From positions 1 to 51,146 of the IMG/VR virus record IMGVR_UViG_3300049595_002511: a DNA stretch of 51,146 nucleotides; one strand, written 5' to 3'. Source of the stretch: a virus. The notes under the pieces are model-generated. The model made no database searches and was not told the DNA's origin. It saw only the letters and a program-made list of their open reading frames with translations. Positions 8,449-17,548 of this stretch are shown here, piece by piece. Made by a program: the position numbers and the translations under genes. Position 1 is the stretch's first letter; each line of letters opens with the position of its first letter.

Positions 8449-9675
8449 TCAAATGAAGTTCTTATGCCGTGGCTCCGGCCCCACTGGCTGCGGGTCAGCC
8501 CCTTTCCAGATAGCGTCCAAGGCGCGGTTCTGCGTGCCGAACACGCATTTCTGGCAATGCACCATCGGGTCGATCAGCGAACGCACAGGCTGCTCGTAGA
8601 GTTCATGAATGGTGTCCCAGCGTCCGATGACGTAGGCGCTGCCGCCCTGTGAACGGTTGGCTTGATCCAAAAGGGTTACGCTATCGCAGGGTGTCACGTC
8701 GCCGGAAGGCCATAACACGGGATGTGAATAACCAAGCAGACAACAGGTGTGGGGGGCTGGCGGCTTGTACTGCACCATGATGCGAGGGTCCACTTCCAAC
8801 GCCAGTTGTTCCAACTCGATGCACCGTTCCGGGATCTTCTGAATCTCGTAGCAGTTCGGCAGCGCACGGATGTAGGTGAACGGTTTGGTGGAAAGCAACT
8901 CCTTCAATTTCTGCTTTATGAACGGGAGGCGGTCCTTGCCATAGGTCACGCGCTCCGCTTCATCGCCTGCGAGCAAAGGAGTTTGAAGGTCTTCGGGACG
9001 ACTGACTTTTCCGTGCCGGTCGAGCGGATCTTTGTAGGAGTCGTGATACACCCAGCTTCCGCCAAGAGCAGTCAGTTCTGGATTGATGTCAGGCACTTCC
9101 ACTTCCTCACCATGGTCCCACGCGCTGAGAGAGATGCGAATCCATGTCAACTTATCCAAGGTTTCAGGCCGAACGGTTCTCCAAGAGGTCCGGCCATCGG
9201 GATACTGCACCATGTTCTTGAGGCCGTTGCTGATCAGCCCGATTTGCAGACCTTTGCCATGCAGCGTGTCCACCAAGTCGTCGAAATCGTAGCCCTTTTC
9301 GCGGTCCTTCCACAATATGGGGTTCCCTCCCCCGCTCAGAATAACGGCTTTCAAACCCAATGGAATGAGCTGATCCACATATGTTTCCACCTGATGCAAT
9401 GTCAGGGCGGCGTTGCCTCGGTTGGCAGTAGAACAGAAAGAACACTTGTGCTGGCAGGCGTCTCCCACAAAAATCCCGCTCACCTTGGGCACTCCTTTGC
9501 CTTGATGCAGCCCCTCGATGATGTCGCGGTGCCAAGGGATTTTGGATGAGGTGCTGGTGAACTCGTTGAGCAAATCCTTCATGGACTCAGGAGTCTCGTG
9601 ATTACACGTCTCTGAGTCGCCGGGGATGGTGTCCAGTTCGGGCTTGTCGGCGATGGCGGAAGGGAGGGTGTTCAT
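8449..9675 (-). CDS. Radical SAM protein with C-terminal auxiliary Cys cluster
   Basis: 408 residues from the ATG at 9675, chosen because it overlaps the upstream stop (ATGA). The CQHKCSFC motif near residue 75 (C-x3-C-x2-C) is the [4Fe-4S]/SAM-binding signature, followed by a GGG-type SAM segment (AVILSGGGNP). The C-terminal third has more cysteines, including CC, a Cys in PSGDVTPCD, and CQKC near residue 380, resembling a SPASM/twitch auxiliary cluster. Such enzymes do radical chemistry on peptides or sugars. Context (three glycosyltransferases, three methyltransferases) suggests modification of a carbohydrate or glycoconjugate. Confidence 0.85.
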   Translation of the reverse strand: MNTLPSAIADKPELDTIPGDSETCNHETPESMKDLLNEFTSTSSKIPWHRDIIEGLHQGKGVPKVSGIFVGDACQHKCSFCSTANRGNAALTLHQVETYVDQLIPLGLKAVILSGGGNPILWKDREKGYDFDDLVDTLHGKGLQIGLISNGLKNMVQYPDGRTSWRTVRPETLDKLTWIRISLSAWDHGEEVEVPDINPELTALGGSWVYHDSYKDPLDRHGKVSRPEDLQTPLLAGDEAERVTYGKDRLPFIKQKLKELLSTKPFTYIRALPNCYEIQKIPERCIELEQLALEVDPRIMVQYKPPAPHTCCLLGYSHPVLWPSGDVTPCDSVTLLDQANRSQGGSAYVIGRWDTIHELYEQPVRSLIDPMVHCQKCVFGTQNRALDAIWKGADPQPVGPEPRHKNFI

Positions 9676-10253
9676 AGAGGTTTCCGTGCCCACATCTCCA
9701 ACGAGAAGATACGGCGGTTAAGTTTTGGCACGATCTCGGCAACCGTGGGCGAGTGGTTCTCGTCTGAGTTGACAAGGAGATGGACGTGGTGTGAGGGGAA
9801 ACCTGCGCGGACAAAATGTGCCCACATGGAATCCTCTGTGAAGATTTGAGCGTGCTGGTCAAACCACAAAGCTGCCTCGAACCACGTTGGGATAGGGTTC
9901 GGTGGATCTGTCACCTCGAACAAACGAGGCCAGTTCTCGTTGCGGTCCTCGTCGTGGACAGAACGGAAGTAGGTGGCGTCTGGCACGCTCACCAGTATCA
10001 CGCCACCAGGGTTGAGCACTCGCAGCACTTCCTTCATCACCTTGACCGCTTCACGGCAGTCCATGTGCTCCAGAACATGGCTGCACAAACAGCCGTCAAA
10101 CGAGTTGTCGGGAAAAGGGAGTGGCTGGCGCAGATCGTGCCGGACGAAGTTCGGCTCGTTGATCTCATGACCACCGCCCTCCCAGTTGTCGAGGTTGACC
10201 CAGATGTTGTCGATGGGTCTTGTTGACCCGGCTCCGAGGTTGAGAATTTTCAT
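9672..10253 (-). CDS. Class I SAM-dependent methyltransferase
   Basis: 193 residues. Motif I is KILNLGAGS at the extreme N-terminus. An acidic residue follows in VNLDNW, and the post-motif FDGCLCSHVLEHM and VLRVLNPGGVILVSVPD are classic for type-11 small-molecule methyltransferases. ATGA overlaps join it to both neighbours. Probably methylates a sugar or precursor made by the island; the substrate cannot be read from sequence. Confidence 0.85.
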   Translation of the reverse strand: MKILNLGAGSTRPIDNIWVNLDNWEGGGHEINEPNFVRHDLRQPLPFPDNSFDGCLCSHVLEHMDCREAVKVMKEVLRVLNPGGVILVSVPDATYFRSVHDEDRNENWPRLFEVTDPPNPIPTWFEAALWFDQHAQIFTEDSMWAHFVRAGFPSHHVHLLVNSDENHSPTVAEIVPKLNRRIFSLEMWARKPL

Positions 10254-10987
10254 ACTTTCAAGTCGTGTTCAGTTTGGTCGAGGATGCTGGAATAGTCCAG
10301 TCCGGTGATGGCGCTGGCCTCGTCAAAGTGGGCCTTCTGCTGCTCCAGGGTGAGCGGGCGCAGGTCAACGCCGGGGTTGGGGTAGGGCAGTTCTTGGGAG
10401 AACGTGATCAACCGGCGCGACTGTTTCTTGACGAAGAGGGTCAGCCCGTTGTCGGAGTGGAGGTCGAGTTGCTGCCAATCTGTAAGCCCTCCCAACCTGT
10501 CGGTCAGTCCGTCCACCAACATGCGGGGACCAACGCAGTTCTCCACGTCATCGAAGGCTATAAAGGAAGCGCCTCGGTTGATCGCCGTCTTCATCTCGAA
10601 CAGCGCGGCCTCGTGGCTGTGCCAAGCGTCGATGTAGATAAAATCCACACGCTCCGGCCAGATGCTCAAGTTCTTGGTGTCACCGTCATGGAACTCCACC
10701 CAATCGCGGACACCGAGATGAGTCAGGTTCTCCTCGGCGTGTTGCTTCGGCGTCTTACCTTCAAGGATGTGTACGTGCTCCAATAACGACCAGTTGTCGA
10801 GGCAGTGGACGCGGCCTAGGTTGTTCTCTTGGCAGGCTTTCGCCATCCATGCGGCAGACAAGGCCCGGTAAGTGCCACAATCGACGATATGCTGCGGCTT
10901 CAGACAGCGGGTGAATCCGTGCAGCAGGCGCGGGCTGTCGTAATTCCAAGAGGCGTAAACCTTGTTGATTTCTTCGTAAAAACTCAT
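10250..10987 (-). CDS. Class I SAM methyltransferase (methyltransferase_24-like)
   Basis: 245 residues using the ATG at 10987, which overlaps the preceding stop. HIVDCGTYRALSA is motif I, VHCLDNW carries the acidic SAM-ribose ligand, and VDFIYIDAWHSHEAA is the typical motif of the O-methyltransferase/methyltransferase_24 group (Asp-Ala-x-His). A second methyltransferase of the sugar-modification operon. Substrate unknown. Confidence 0.8.
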   Translation of the reverse strand: MSFYEEINKVYASWNYDSPRLLHGFTRCLKPQHIVDCGTYRALSAAWMAKACQENNLGRVHCLDNWSLLEHVHILEGKTPKQHAEENLTHLGVRDWVEFHDGDTKNLSIWPERVDFIYIDAWHSHEAALFEMKTAINRGASFIAFDDVENCVGPRMLVDGLTDRLGGLTDWQQLDLHSDNGLTLFVKKQSRRLITFSQELPYPNPGVDLRPLTLEQQKAHFDEASAITGLDYSSILDQTEHDLKV

Positions 10988-11763
10988 GCTTTTGGTTGGT
11001 GTGAAATCCACATGTCTTTGGTGCATCCCGGCATCAACGCCTCGTAGGTGGCGATGTCCTCGGTGTTCTGTTCAGGCTCCATGGCTCGATAGTGGTGCGA
11101 GTAGTGGTCGATGTAGAGCGACCCGTCAGTCACCCGGATAAACTTTGGCTCGGCCCATGTTGGCGTCCATATCAGGCGCTCGTGCATCTTCACCTCCGGG
11201 TCGTAGCACAGGAAGGGGGTGTTCTTCAATAGCCTGAGTTGCCAGTCGTGCTCCGCGTGCCAGTTCTGGCAGGGGCGGTCCCACTCACCGGGAGCACCGA
11301 ACCAGTGACGGCGGGACACGCAGATGGCGAGAGCTTGCTCTGCCTCGGCATGCCCGATTAAATGCCGCAGCTTCTCACGCTGGTTGACGTTGCCGCCAGC
11401 ACCCGTTTGGTTGGAGACGTGCAGATCGGGGGTGAGTGTCTCGGGGAACTTGCCGGTGCCAGTGACGCCGAGGATGGGGGCAAGCGGCCACACCCGTTCA
11501 TCCGCGTCCAAGATCATCACCCATTCGCAGGACGAATACCCGATGCAGCGGGTTCGTAATGCTCCGAAGCCCTGGCTCAGGGTATCGTGGATGAGCTTGT
11601 GACCGGACGCCTCTGCAATGGCAATCGTCTCAGGGTCAGCCGGGGTGCCGTCCATGGGAGAGGATACGAGCACGATCTCGTCGAACATTCGCTCGGCGGT
11701 TTCGATAAAGCCGGGCAGAGCATGGCGCTCGTTGTGGAAATGACAGACTGCGGAGATTCTCAT
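10984..11763 (-). CDS. Family 2 glycosyltransferase
   Basis: 259 residues. The start RISAVCHFHNERHALPGFI and the acidic triad VMILDADERV near residue 85 (DxD-type metal/UDP site) are diagnostic of GT2 enzymes with a GT-A fold. It uses a nucleotide-diphospho-sugar as donor. Start and stop are in ATGA overlaps with two methyltransferases, so all three are probably made together. Confidence 0.85.
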   Translation of the reverse strand: MRISAVCHFHNERHALPGFIETAERMFDEIVLVSSPMDGTPADPETIAIAEASGHKLIHDTLSQGFGALRTRCIGYSSCEWVMILDADERVWPLAPILGVTGTGKFPETLTPDLHVSNQTGAGGNVNQREKLRHLIGHAEAEQALAICVSRRHWFGAPGEWDRPCQNWHAEHDWQLRLLKNTPFLCYDPEVKMHERLIWTPTWAEPKFIRVTDGSLYIDHYSHHYRAMEPEQNTEDIATYEALMPGCTKDMWISHQPKA

Positions 11764-12395
11764 ACTCGCGTAAATTGGATAAACCCGCAGGACTTCGGCA
11801 CCTCAGAGGAGGCAGGTTTGAGTCCGGGGTAGTGCCATGAACCAGTGATGCACCCTTCGTCTAAGGAGACACTCTCCCTGAACAAATCCATCCACATGTC
11901 CAGCGGCCATGCGTTGCAGTGTGACGGGTCGGAGTTGTCCTCGTCGCGGAGGTAGGGACCGTCGGGATGGTGAGTCAGCGGGACGATGGCGAGTAGGTGC
12001 TTCCGGGTGGAGGCGAGCAGTTGTTTGAGCAGAGGACGAAGTTGATCGAGCAGGATGTGCTCTGCCACATCCTTCAGGATGATGTGATCAAACCGTTCAT
12101 CGGGCATCACGTTGGACACATAACCCTTCACCCCTTCGTCGCAGTTCTGGATGGCCCACTCGCTGCTGTCGTATCCGAAAGCGTTCACCCCGCGCATGCG
12201 TAACGCCTTGACGAGGTAGCCTCGGGCGCACCCAAAATCGAGAACCGTGTCGCCGTCCTTAATGTGCAGGACGCGCTTGAGCCAGTCCGCCATGGGGAGC
12301 GTGAGATCGGGCTTCCAACTGTAATCGACGTAGTTTGATTTGCCGGATGTCGGGCCGGTCAGGTAGTACTCGGCGTCGTAAAATTCAGATTCCAT
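11760..12395 (-). CDS. Class I SAM methyltransferase
   Basis: 211 residues from the ATG at 12395 (leader GCACCC-ATG); a TTG at 12434 overlapping the terL stop is an alternative. VLDFGCARGYLVKAL is motif I, FGYDSSEWAI the ribose-binding region, and FDHIILKDVAEHI the post-motif. The C-terminal SHCNAWPLDMW resembles phage/LPS-type sugar methyltransferases. It is the first gene of the glycan island, immediately behind terL. Confidence 0.8.
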   Translation of the reverse strand: MESEFYDAEYYLTGPTSGKSNYVDYSWKPDLTLPMADWLKRVLHIKDGDTVLDFGCARGYLVKALRMRGVNAFGYDSSEWAIQNCDEGVKGYVSNVMPDERFDHIILKDVAEHILLDQLRPLLKQLLASTRKHLLAIVPLTHHPDGPYLRDEDNSDPSHCNAWPLDMWMDLFRESVSLDEGCITGSWHYPGLKPASSEVPKSCGFIQFTRV

Positions 12396-12430
12396 GGGTG
12401 CGGCGTTCTTCGTGTTTGATAGGGTGAATG

Positions 12431-14395
12431 TCAATGGAAACTTTGATCAGCCCAGCCCTGATTGGCGCTGAGTGAGGCGGTGATCAGGTCCGAGTATTTG
12501 CCCCGTCCCTTCGTGTCGGTCACGGCTGCCACCAGATGAGCGTGACGGACGGACATGGGGTTCTTGGGCGCGTTCGACGGCAACGCGGTTCGGCGGGCAG
12601 CCTTGACCAGCGAAGTCAGCCCATGACGGCGACGGGCGATCTCGATGCAGCCGAAGAAGGCGTCGGCGCGGTCGGGGCTTCTGCCGTTGGTCCGCTGCTT
12701 CATCACCTTCTTGGACTCCACCTCAACTTTCTCCCGGTCCACGAGCTTGTACATTCTCGCACACATCTGGATGCACGTCTCTGGGTCGAGGCCACGAATC
12801 TGTCCGGCCTTGATGAAGTCTTTGCCGACGTACCACAGCTCGGACACCCGGTTGGCGAACCTGTCCTTGCCGGTGCGCGAGTTGGTGGTGCCCACGGTCT
12901 TGTCTGACGGCGCTCCCGCGAAGCTCACCATCTGGAAGCCCCGGCCCATCTTGATCGCCATGAGCGAGGCGAACGGATCACCGGCCCCTGTGGAGTCGGA
13001 GCCTCGGTCTTCCACTTTGACGCCGCGCTTGGCGCACTCGGCATCGTAGAGATTCACCAACTGCTGATTGCGGTCCACCGTCTTGTTACTGGCATCGACC
13101 AAGGCCATGAGGTTGATCGTCTCAACCAGTTCAATACCTTTGACGGTGCGCTGGTGGATGGCTGAGTAGTAGTCGCCCACCCGACAAAAACAGGCGTCCG
13201 CTTCGTCTCCACCATGGCTGAAGGCCGGGTCGAGGAAAGCAATTGGGGTGGGCGGGGTGAGCCATGTGCTGACTCTGTGCTGGCTGCCGCTGCTGGTGAT
13301 CTCGACTTCCGTGTAGATGGCATTGGCGTCTCCATCGGGGGAGAGGAAGCCGCGCACCATGCGGTAGTACTCCGGCGACTTCGGGCCAAGGTCTCGACGC
13401 AGATCCGTGACGGTGCGCAGGCTGAGAATGCCCTTCCACACCTCCCGACCGGCGAGCACGTTGGGAGACTTCTCCCCGTCAAATCGAATGCAGTAGCCAC
13501 GTTTGGTCTTCCACCCGTCGAAGGTTTCGTCGATGGAGTTCCACCCTTCCTCCGGCTCCATGAACACGCCGAGCGGGTCAAACGGCGAAGTGGGGTTGCC
13601 AATGCCGATGAACTGCAAGTACTCATTGGACTGCAAGTTGGTGATGGCGGTGTTGTAAAGACTGTGGGTGAGCAACGGCAGTTCGTCCGCGATGAAGATC
13701 ACACAACGGTTCTTGAAACCGATCTTGGTCGAGGCGTCCTTGTCCTGTCCCTTGCCGCCAGCAACGAGAGTGATGCCTGCGAGCTGGTTCTGCTTGCCAT
13801 CAGAATTGACGCGCACGATCTTGCCGAGGGAGGACACCAGCTTGGCCTGCATGTACTGCTCGCCGCCGAAGAACCGGCAAATCTCCGCCCAGTAGCCCTC
13901 GACGACGCCCCAGATACGACCGCGAGACTCGTCCAACGATGTCGAGGTAATGAACACCTTCACATACTCAGGAGATGCCACAGGGCAGTCGGGAAAACGT
14001 GCGCCGATGAGGAAGCGCCCAATGGCGTAGAGGGCGAAAAATTCAGACTTGGAGCAACTGGCGTGCCCCGCGACGGCGAGGAAGTTGTTGGAGTAGGCTT
14101 CTTCCAACATCCGCATGGCGTACGGGTTCCACTCGAAGCGGTAGCGGGGGTTGGTCTCGGGACGATCCAGCATCAACGAGATGAACCTGCGGAAGTGCCA
14201 CGTCCACGGGTTGAGCTGGCTGCCCGGCAGATTAACGAAATGCTCGTAGTTGCCCAAGATAAACTTTTCGAGATCCACCTCCTGCAACAGCTCATACCCG
14301 GCGCTCGTCTTGGGCACGCCGGGGAGACGTTTCCACCACCGCCCATAGCGAGCGATGTGGGTGCGTTCCATCTGCTGGGGAGAGGGTTGGGGCAT
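12431..14395 (-). CDS. terL: Terminase large subunit
   Basis: 654 residues, starting at the TGATG overlap at 14395. It packages DNA as the ATPase/nuclease motor. The Walker A position holds the deviant AGHASCSKS near residue 110, Walker B is CVIFIADE near residue 233, and the coupling segment FIGIGNPTSP follows. The RNase H-like nuclease half begins at IAFLDPAFS (~residue 391), with later acidic residues in VEDRGSD and SPDRADAFFG (~580). Long for a TerL, but the motif order is right. The next gene begins 36 nt after the stop, and the stop TGA lies inside TTGACA. Confidence 0.93.
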   Translation of the reverse strand: MPQPSPQQMERTHIARYGRWWKRLPGVPKTSAGYELLQEVDLEKFILGNYEHFVNLPGSQLNPWTWHFRRFISLMLDRPETNPRYRFEWNPYAMRMLEEAYSNNFLAVAGHASCSKSEFFALYAIGRFLIGARFPDCPVASPEYVKVFITSTSLDESRGRIWGVVEGYWAEICRFFGGEQYMQAKLVSSLGKIVRVNSDGKQNQLAGITLVAGGKGQDKDASTKIGFKNRCVIFIADELPLLTHSLYNTAITNLQSNEYLQFIGIGNPTSPFDPLGVFMEPEEGWNSIDETFDGWKTKRGYCIRFDGEKSPNVLAGREVWKGILSLRTVTDLRRDLGPKSPEYYRMVRGFLSPDGDANAIYTEVEITSSGSQHRVSTWLTPPTPIAFLDPAFSHGGDEADACFCRVGDYYSAIHQRTVKGIELVETINLMALVDASNKTVDRNQQLVNLYDAECAKRGVKVEDRGSDSTGAGDPFASLMAIKMGRGFQMVSFAGAPSDKTVGTTNSRTGKDRFANRVSELWYVGKDFIKAGQIRGLDPETCIQMCARMYKLVDREKVEVESKKVMKQRTNGRSPDRADAFFGCIEIARRRHGLTSLVKAARRTALPSNAPKNPMSVRHAHLVAAVTDTKGRGKYSDLITASLSANQGWADQSFH

Positions 14396-14940
14396 CAGTC
14401 TGTTCGTGGTTTCTTCAGTTGGCCTGCGCATTCGGCATACCCGATGATGTCAACCAGGGTGTCTCGCTTCGTACTCGTCTTGGCTCGGCTGACTTTCAAC
14501 AGAATCATCATCTGCGCCACGTCCCACGGGGAGATGTGCGACCCTGTGTAGGCGCTCCACAGTTTCGCGATGCGAGCGAAAGAGTCGTTCACGTCGCCGT
14601 AGTCGGCTGCACGGTCTCCAGCCACAATGGCTGCGGCCTCTTCGGCGAGGGATTGAGGGGCTTTGGGGTCTGTGTCGGGGGATACTACACGGTAAGGCCC
14701 GCGCAGGTGCAGGGTTTCGTCGTCGGTTTCGACGTTCGGCACGGCGTACCAAGAGTTGAACTGCTCTGCATGTAGGTGTGCCCCAATCAGCAGACTGGGT
14801 CGCCACTCGTGGGGGCACCCTTCGAGATCGTTTTTCGCATCCCAGACCAACGTGTCCTGTGGCACTGGGTCTGGCACGTCTTTCCCGAGCATCACTGTGT
14901 AACCTTCCGGCGCTTTTGGTCTTTGGTCGTCGTCTTTCAT
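14395..14940 (-). CDS. DUF6378-like phage protein
   Basis: 181 residues. The C-terminal half (AADYGDVNDSFARIAKLW and DVAQMMILLKVSRAKTS, then RDTLVDIIGYAE) matches the DUF6378 family common in phages, a helical fold with acidic residues reminiscent of MazG-like nucleotide pyrophosphohydrolases. The N-terminal half is unrecognised. The ATG follows AAACACC; the stop overlaps the terL start as TGATG. A role in nucleotide metabolism is only a guess. Confidence 0.75.
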   Translation of the reverse strand: MKDDDQRPKAPEGYTVMLGKDVPDPVPQDTLVWDAKNDLEGCPHEWRPSLLIGAHLHAEQFNSWYAVPNVETDDETLHLRGPYRVVSPDTDPKAPQSLAEEAAAIVAGDRAADYGDVNDSFARIAKLWSAYTGSHISPWDVAQMMILLKVSRAKTSTKRDTLVDIIGYAECAGQLKKPRTD

Positions 14941-14961
14941 GGTGTTTGTATGGTTAAATGT

Positions 14962-16395
14962 TCATCCCCAAAAATCTTCTTCGTTGAAATCCGGTTCTTC
15001 GGCTGGCTTGACGCTCAAACCGACATCGCGGGAGCTTTCTAGCATCATGAGCGCGGACAAAAGCCTGTCCTCAGTGTCGCGTTTGTCCTCCAACACGGTA
15101 GCGATAGCGTCGTCCACGGTGCCGGGGCACATCAGGCGGTACACGTCCACGTTACACACCTGACCGGGACGTGCCAGACGAGCGAGCATCTGGGTGTATC
15201 GGCGGTGGGAATAGATGAGAGACATCCAGACCATGGTGCTGCCACCCCACTGCATGTTCAGCCCGTGGCTGGCGGAGAAGGGGGACACAACCAAGATGGG
15301 TATCTCTTTGCGGTTCCACTCAGCCAGCATCTTCGTTTGCGCTGCAAGGGTGGTGGCGTCGGCAAAGAACGTGGCGTTGGGGAACGCTTCTCGCAACCGG
15401 GCCTGCTCGTGCTTGAAGATCGCGGCCACCAGAACCGGCCCTTTGGTCTTCTTGATGATCTTCCTGAGAGCGTCAATCTTGAGATCGTGGATGCAGTGGT
15501 AGGTGCCGTTTTCGTCGTACACTGCGCCGCTGGTGTATTGCAGTAGCTTGGTCACAAGGGCTGCCGCGCTGGGGGCTGTGATCGTTACCGAGCTTTTCAG
15601 TTCCAACACCAACTCCCGTTCAAACTCCTGATACTTGGAAAGTTGATCCGGTGTCATGTGGACATCCACATCCTGCACCACCGCGTCCGGCATGTCAGGC
15701 ATCCACTCAGAAGCTCGCAACGTGATGGTGATGTCACAGATGCGTTTCTCAATCAGTTCCTTCGCCCCGTCGTTGGCGTCCCACTTGTATCCCATGTAAT
15801 CGGCTTTGTGGAAGTAGGTGGACTTGAAGTGCTGGAAGCTGCGGCCCAGTCGTTCTCCACCATCTAGCAGACGGAACTGTGCGAACAAGTCCACCAGCTT
15901 GTCCATAGGAGTACCAGTCATTCCGATGCGTCGTCTCACTTGGGGGGCTTCTCGGCGTAGCAGGGCTATGCGCTTCGAGTCAGGGGATTTCGCGGAATCA
16001 ACTTCATCGTACACCACGGTATCGTAGGGCACGGTGCCTCCTCGCTTCTCGATCAACTTCACCAACAGGGGGATGCTGTCGAAGTTGATTAAATATATGT
16101 CTGCCCTACCGGCGATGAAGGCTTGACGACCAAGAGGTGTGCGCAGGTTGGCAACTTTGAAATTCTTGAAATCCGACCACTGTGAAATTTCAAGAGGCCA
16201 GACCAAATTCGCCACACGGAGAGGCGCTATCACCAACATTCCAATGGTGTCGAGCGACGAGTGCCACTCTTTGAAAGCACTAAGCACCGCCGCCGTCTTC
16301 CCGAGACCCATAGAAATGCTGCCATAAACCACGTCATGCGACAGCATGTGGTCGATGAAAGCCTTCTGCGCTGGGCGTGGGGAGAACTTGCTCAC
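14962..16395 (-). CDS. SNF2-like superfamily 2 helicase ending in FWG
   Basis: 477 residues from the GTG at 16395, which overlaps the previous stop (GTGA); a GTG at 16404 is an alternative. Motif I is SMGLGKTAA (~residue 30), motif II YDEVD (~132), motif III MTGTPM (~161). The C-terminal RecA domain contains HGLNMQWG and an SF2 motif VI-like RRYTQMLARLARPGQ. A DNA-dependent ATPase for replication or recombination, with neighbours that are nucleases. The protein ends NEEDFWG, the shared tail. Confidence 0.9.
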   Translation of the reverse strand: MSKFSPRPAQKAFIDHMLSHDVVYGSISMGLGKTAAVLSAFKEWHSSLDTIGMLVIAPLRVANLVWPLEISQWSDFKNFKVANLRTPLGRQAFIAGRADIYLINFDSIPLLVKLIEKRGGTVPYDTVVYDEVDSAKSPDSKRIALLRREAPQVRRRIGMTGTPMDKLVDLFAQFRLLDGGERLGRSFQHFKSTYFHKADYMGYKWDANDGAKELIEKRICDITITLRASEWMPDMPDAVVQDVDVHMTPDQLSKYQEFERELVLELKSSVTITAPSAAALVTKLLQYTSGAVYDENGTYHCIHDLKIDALRKIIKKTKGPVLVAAIFKHEQARLREAFPNATFFADATTLAAQTKMLAEWNRKEIPILVVSPFSASHGLNMQWGGSTMVWMSLIYSHRRYTQMLARLARPGQVCNVDVYRLMCPGTVDDAIATVLEDKRDTEDRLLSALMMLESSRDVGLSVKPAEEPDFNEEDFWG

Positions 16396-16709
16396 GCCCT
16401 CCACCCCTCCACCGTGCGATACTCAATAGGACGACCGGCAAGCTGCGCTGCACGAACACCAAACTCCATGCCGCGACTGATGCCGCAGTCGGTGTACACG
16501 ACGGTCTTGTCCGCTTTCCACGCCAGTCCTGCCGCGATGCCCATGGCACGGTCGGTCGGGTCTTCGTCGTCAAGGACTTGGGTGTAGAGCAGGTGGCTCA
16601 CCATCGGCGCTTCGCCGCGCAACAGCGAGTCGCGCATGGCGGCACGGGCGTAGCGGATATTGCGTTGCAGGTTGCCTGCGTAGGGCGATTCGAGGATTAC
16701 GGTGGTCAT
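16392..16709 (-). CDS. DUF7768/DUF4406-like protein
   Basis: 105 residues from the ATG at 16709. VILESPYAG at the N-terminus, NIRYARAAMRDSLLRGEAP, and VVYTDCGISRGM match a phage family with a nucleoside 2-deoxyribosyltransferase-like fold (DUF7768, related to DUF4406). Biochemical role unproven, possibly nucleotide metabolism. It sits between the HNH-like gene and the helicase, whose start overlaps its stop. Confidence 0.75.
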   Translation of the reverse strand: MTTVILESPYAGNLQRNIRYARAAMRDSLLRGEAPMVSHLLYTQVLDDEDPTDRAMGIAAGLAWKADKTVVYTDCGISRGMEFGVRAAQLAGRPIEYRTVEGWRA

Positions 16710-16710
16710 G

Positions 16711-17157
16711 TCAGAAAGGGTCTCCTTCATTATCTGCTGCGTGCTGTCGTGCGCCGATCTTCGCATCAACGAACCGTTGCCGACGTTCCGCGTGCTCTTT
16801 CTCCACGTTCTCCGTGCATGTGAGCACCTGGATGTTGTCCTCCTCGTAGCCACGGGTGCTGTCCTTGCGGTCGATGTGCAGACAGAATCGCTCCTTACCC
16901 TTCTCGTCCATGTAGCAGGTCGGCAGGATGGCGGCTTTGAACTGATCGAAGGTCAAGGTGAAGGCGATCTTGCGCTTGCGAGCGGATGCCCGGAGGTTGT
17001 CGAAGGCACAGTGAACGGGGTTGTTCAAACGCCATTGCTGCTTGGCGTGGGAACCGCAGAGCTGCGTGGAGGTAGGATGGTCGGACAGGTTGCGCGGCAC
17101 ACCTTTGCACCGGCTGACGGGGCAGCGACCAGGGATTTTGATTTTGCGCAGTTTCAT
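16711..17157 (-). CDS. HNH-like endonuclease
   Basis: 148 residues. An N-terminal Cys/His group (CPVSRCKG, then CGSH) suggests a zinc knuckle. The C-terminal half has CLHIDRKDSTRGYEEDNIQV, the HNH-type signature seen in phage small HNH proteins (His-Ile-Asp-Arg, then Gly-Tyr...Asn-Ile-Gln). It overlaps the VRR-NUC gene by ATGA. It could be a free-standing homing-type nuclease or part of the recombination set. Confidence 0.7.
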   Translation of the reverse strand: MKLRKIKIPGRCPVSRCKGVPRNLSDHPTSTQLCGSHAKQQWRLNNPVHCAFDNLRASARKRKIAFTLTFDQFKAAILPTCYMDEKGKERFCLHIDRKDSTRGYEEDNIQVLTCTENVEKEHAERRQRFVDAKIGARQHAADNEGDPF

Positions 17158-17462
17158 CCCCAGAACCCCCTAGGGCTTATCAAGCCATCCACGAAGTCTT
17201 TGCCGTCCGACACGTTGTCGCACCAGCCTGTGTTGGCACCCACCTTCGCCAGCAGTTCCATTTCTGCTTCCTGTGCCTTGGTCGGCTTGCACCCACCGCG
17301 CTTGATCTCCAGAAAGCCGACCGCGCCACCCGGCGCAATGATCAGACGGTCAGGCACCGAACGGTTGTTGGGTGAGACGAACTTGCGGACGTAGCAGCCT
17401 TTCAACTTGGCGTAGTCGCAGATTTTTTTCTCGATCTCCTTTTCGAGGGGTGGGGGTTTCAT
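17154..17462 (-). CDS. VRR-NUC domain nuclease ending in FWG
   Basis: 102 residues from the ATG at 17462 (ATGA overlap with the tiny membrane gene). VPDRLIIAPGGAVGFLEIKR is the VRR-NUC signature: Asp in PDR, then Glu-x-Lys. These PD-(D/E)XK enzymes cleave branched DNA. It is the only tail carrier without acidic residues directly before the motif (SPRGFWG). Neighbours are the HNH-like gene and the polymerase. Confidence 0.85.
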   Translation of the reverse strand: MKPPPLEKEIEKKICDYAKLKGCYVRKFVSPNNRSVPDRLIIAPGGAVGFLEIKRGGCKPTKAQEAEMELLAKVGANTGWCDNVSDGKDFVDGLISPRGFWG

Positions 17463-17548
17463 AAGTCGTGGTCTCCATAAATTACCCAATGGATGGTCAG
17501 AAGAACCAATCCAGAGAAGACGAGGATGAAAGGAAGGTGCTCACTCAT
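17459..17548 (-). CDS. 29-residue single-span membrane peptide
   Basis: MSEHLPFILVF, then a run of hydrophobic residues to Trp/Tyr, ending GDHDL: one predicted transmembrane segment fills the whole peptide. ATGA overlaps at both ends (with the zinc-ribbon gene upstream and VRR-NUC downstream) argue that it is translated. Function unknown; could be a small regulator of lysis or membrane physiology. Confidence 0.55.
   Translation of the reverse strand: MSEHLPFILVFSGLVLLTIHWVIYGDHDL

Noticed and set aside
13214-14551. Long plus-strand frame opposite terL
   Set aside because: Mirror of a GC-rich coding gene; no family features, while the minus strand has clear terminase motifs.
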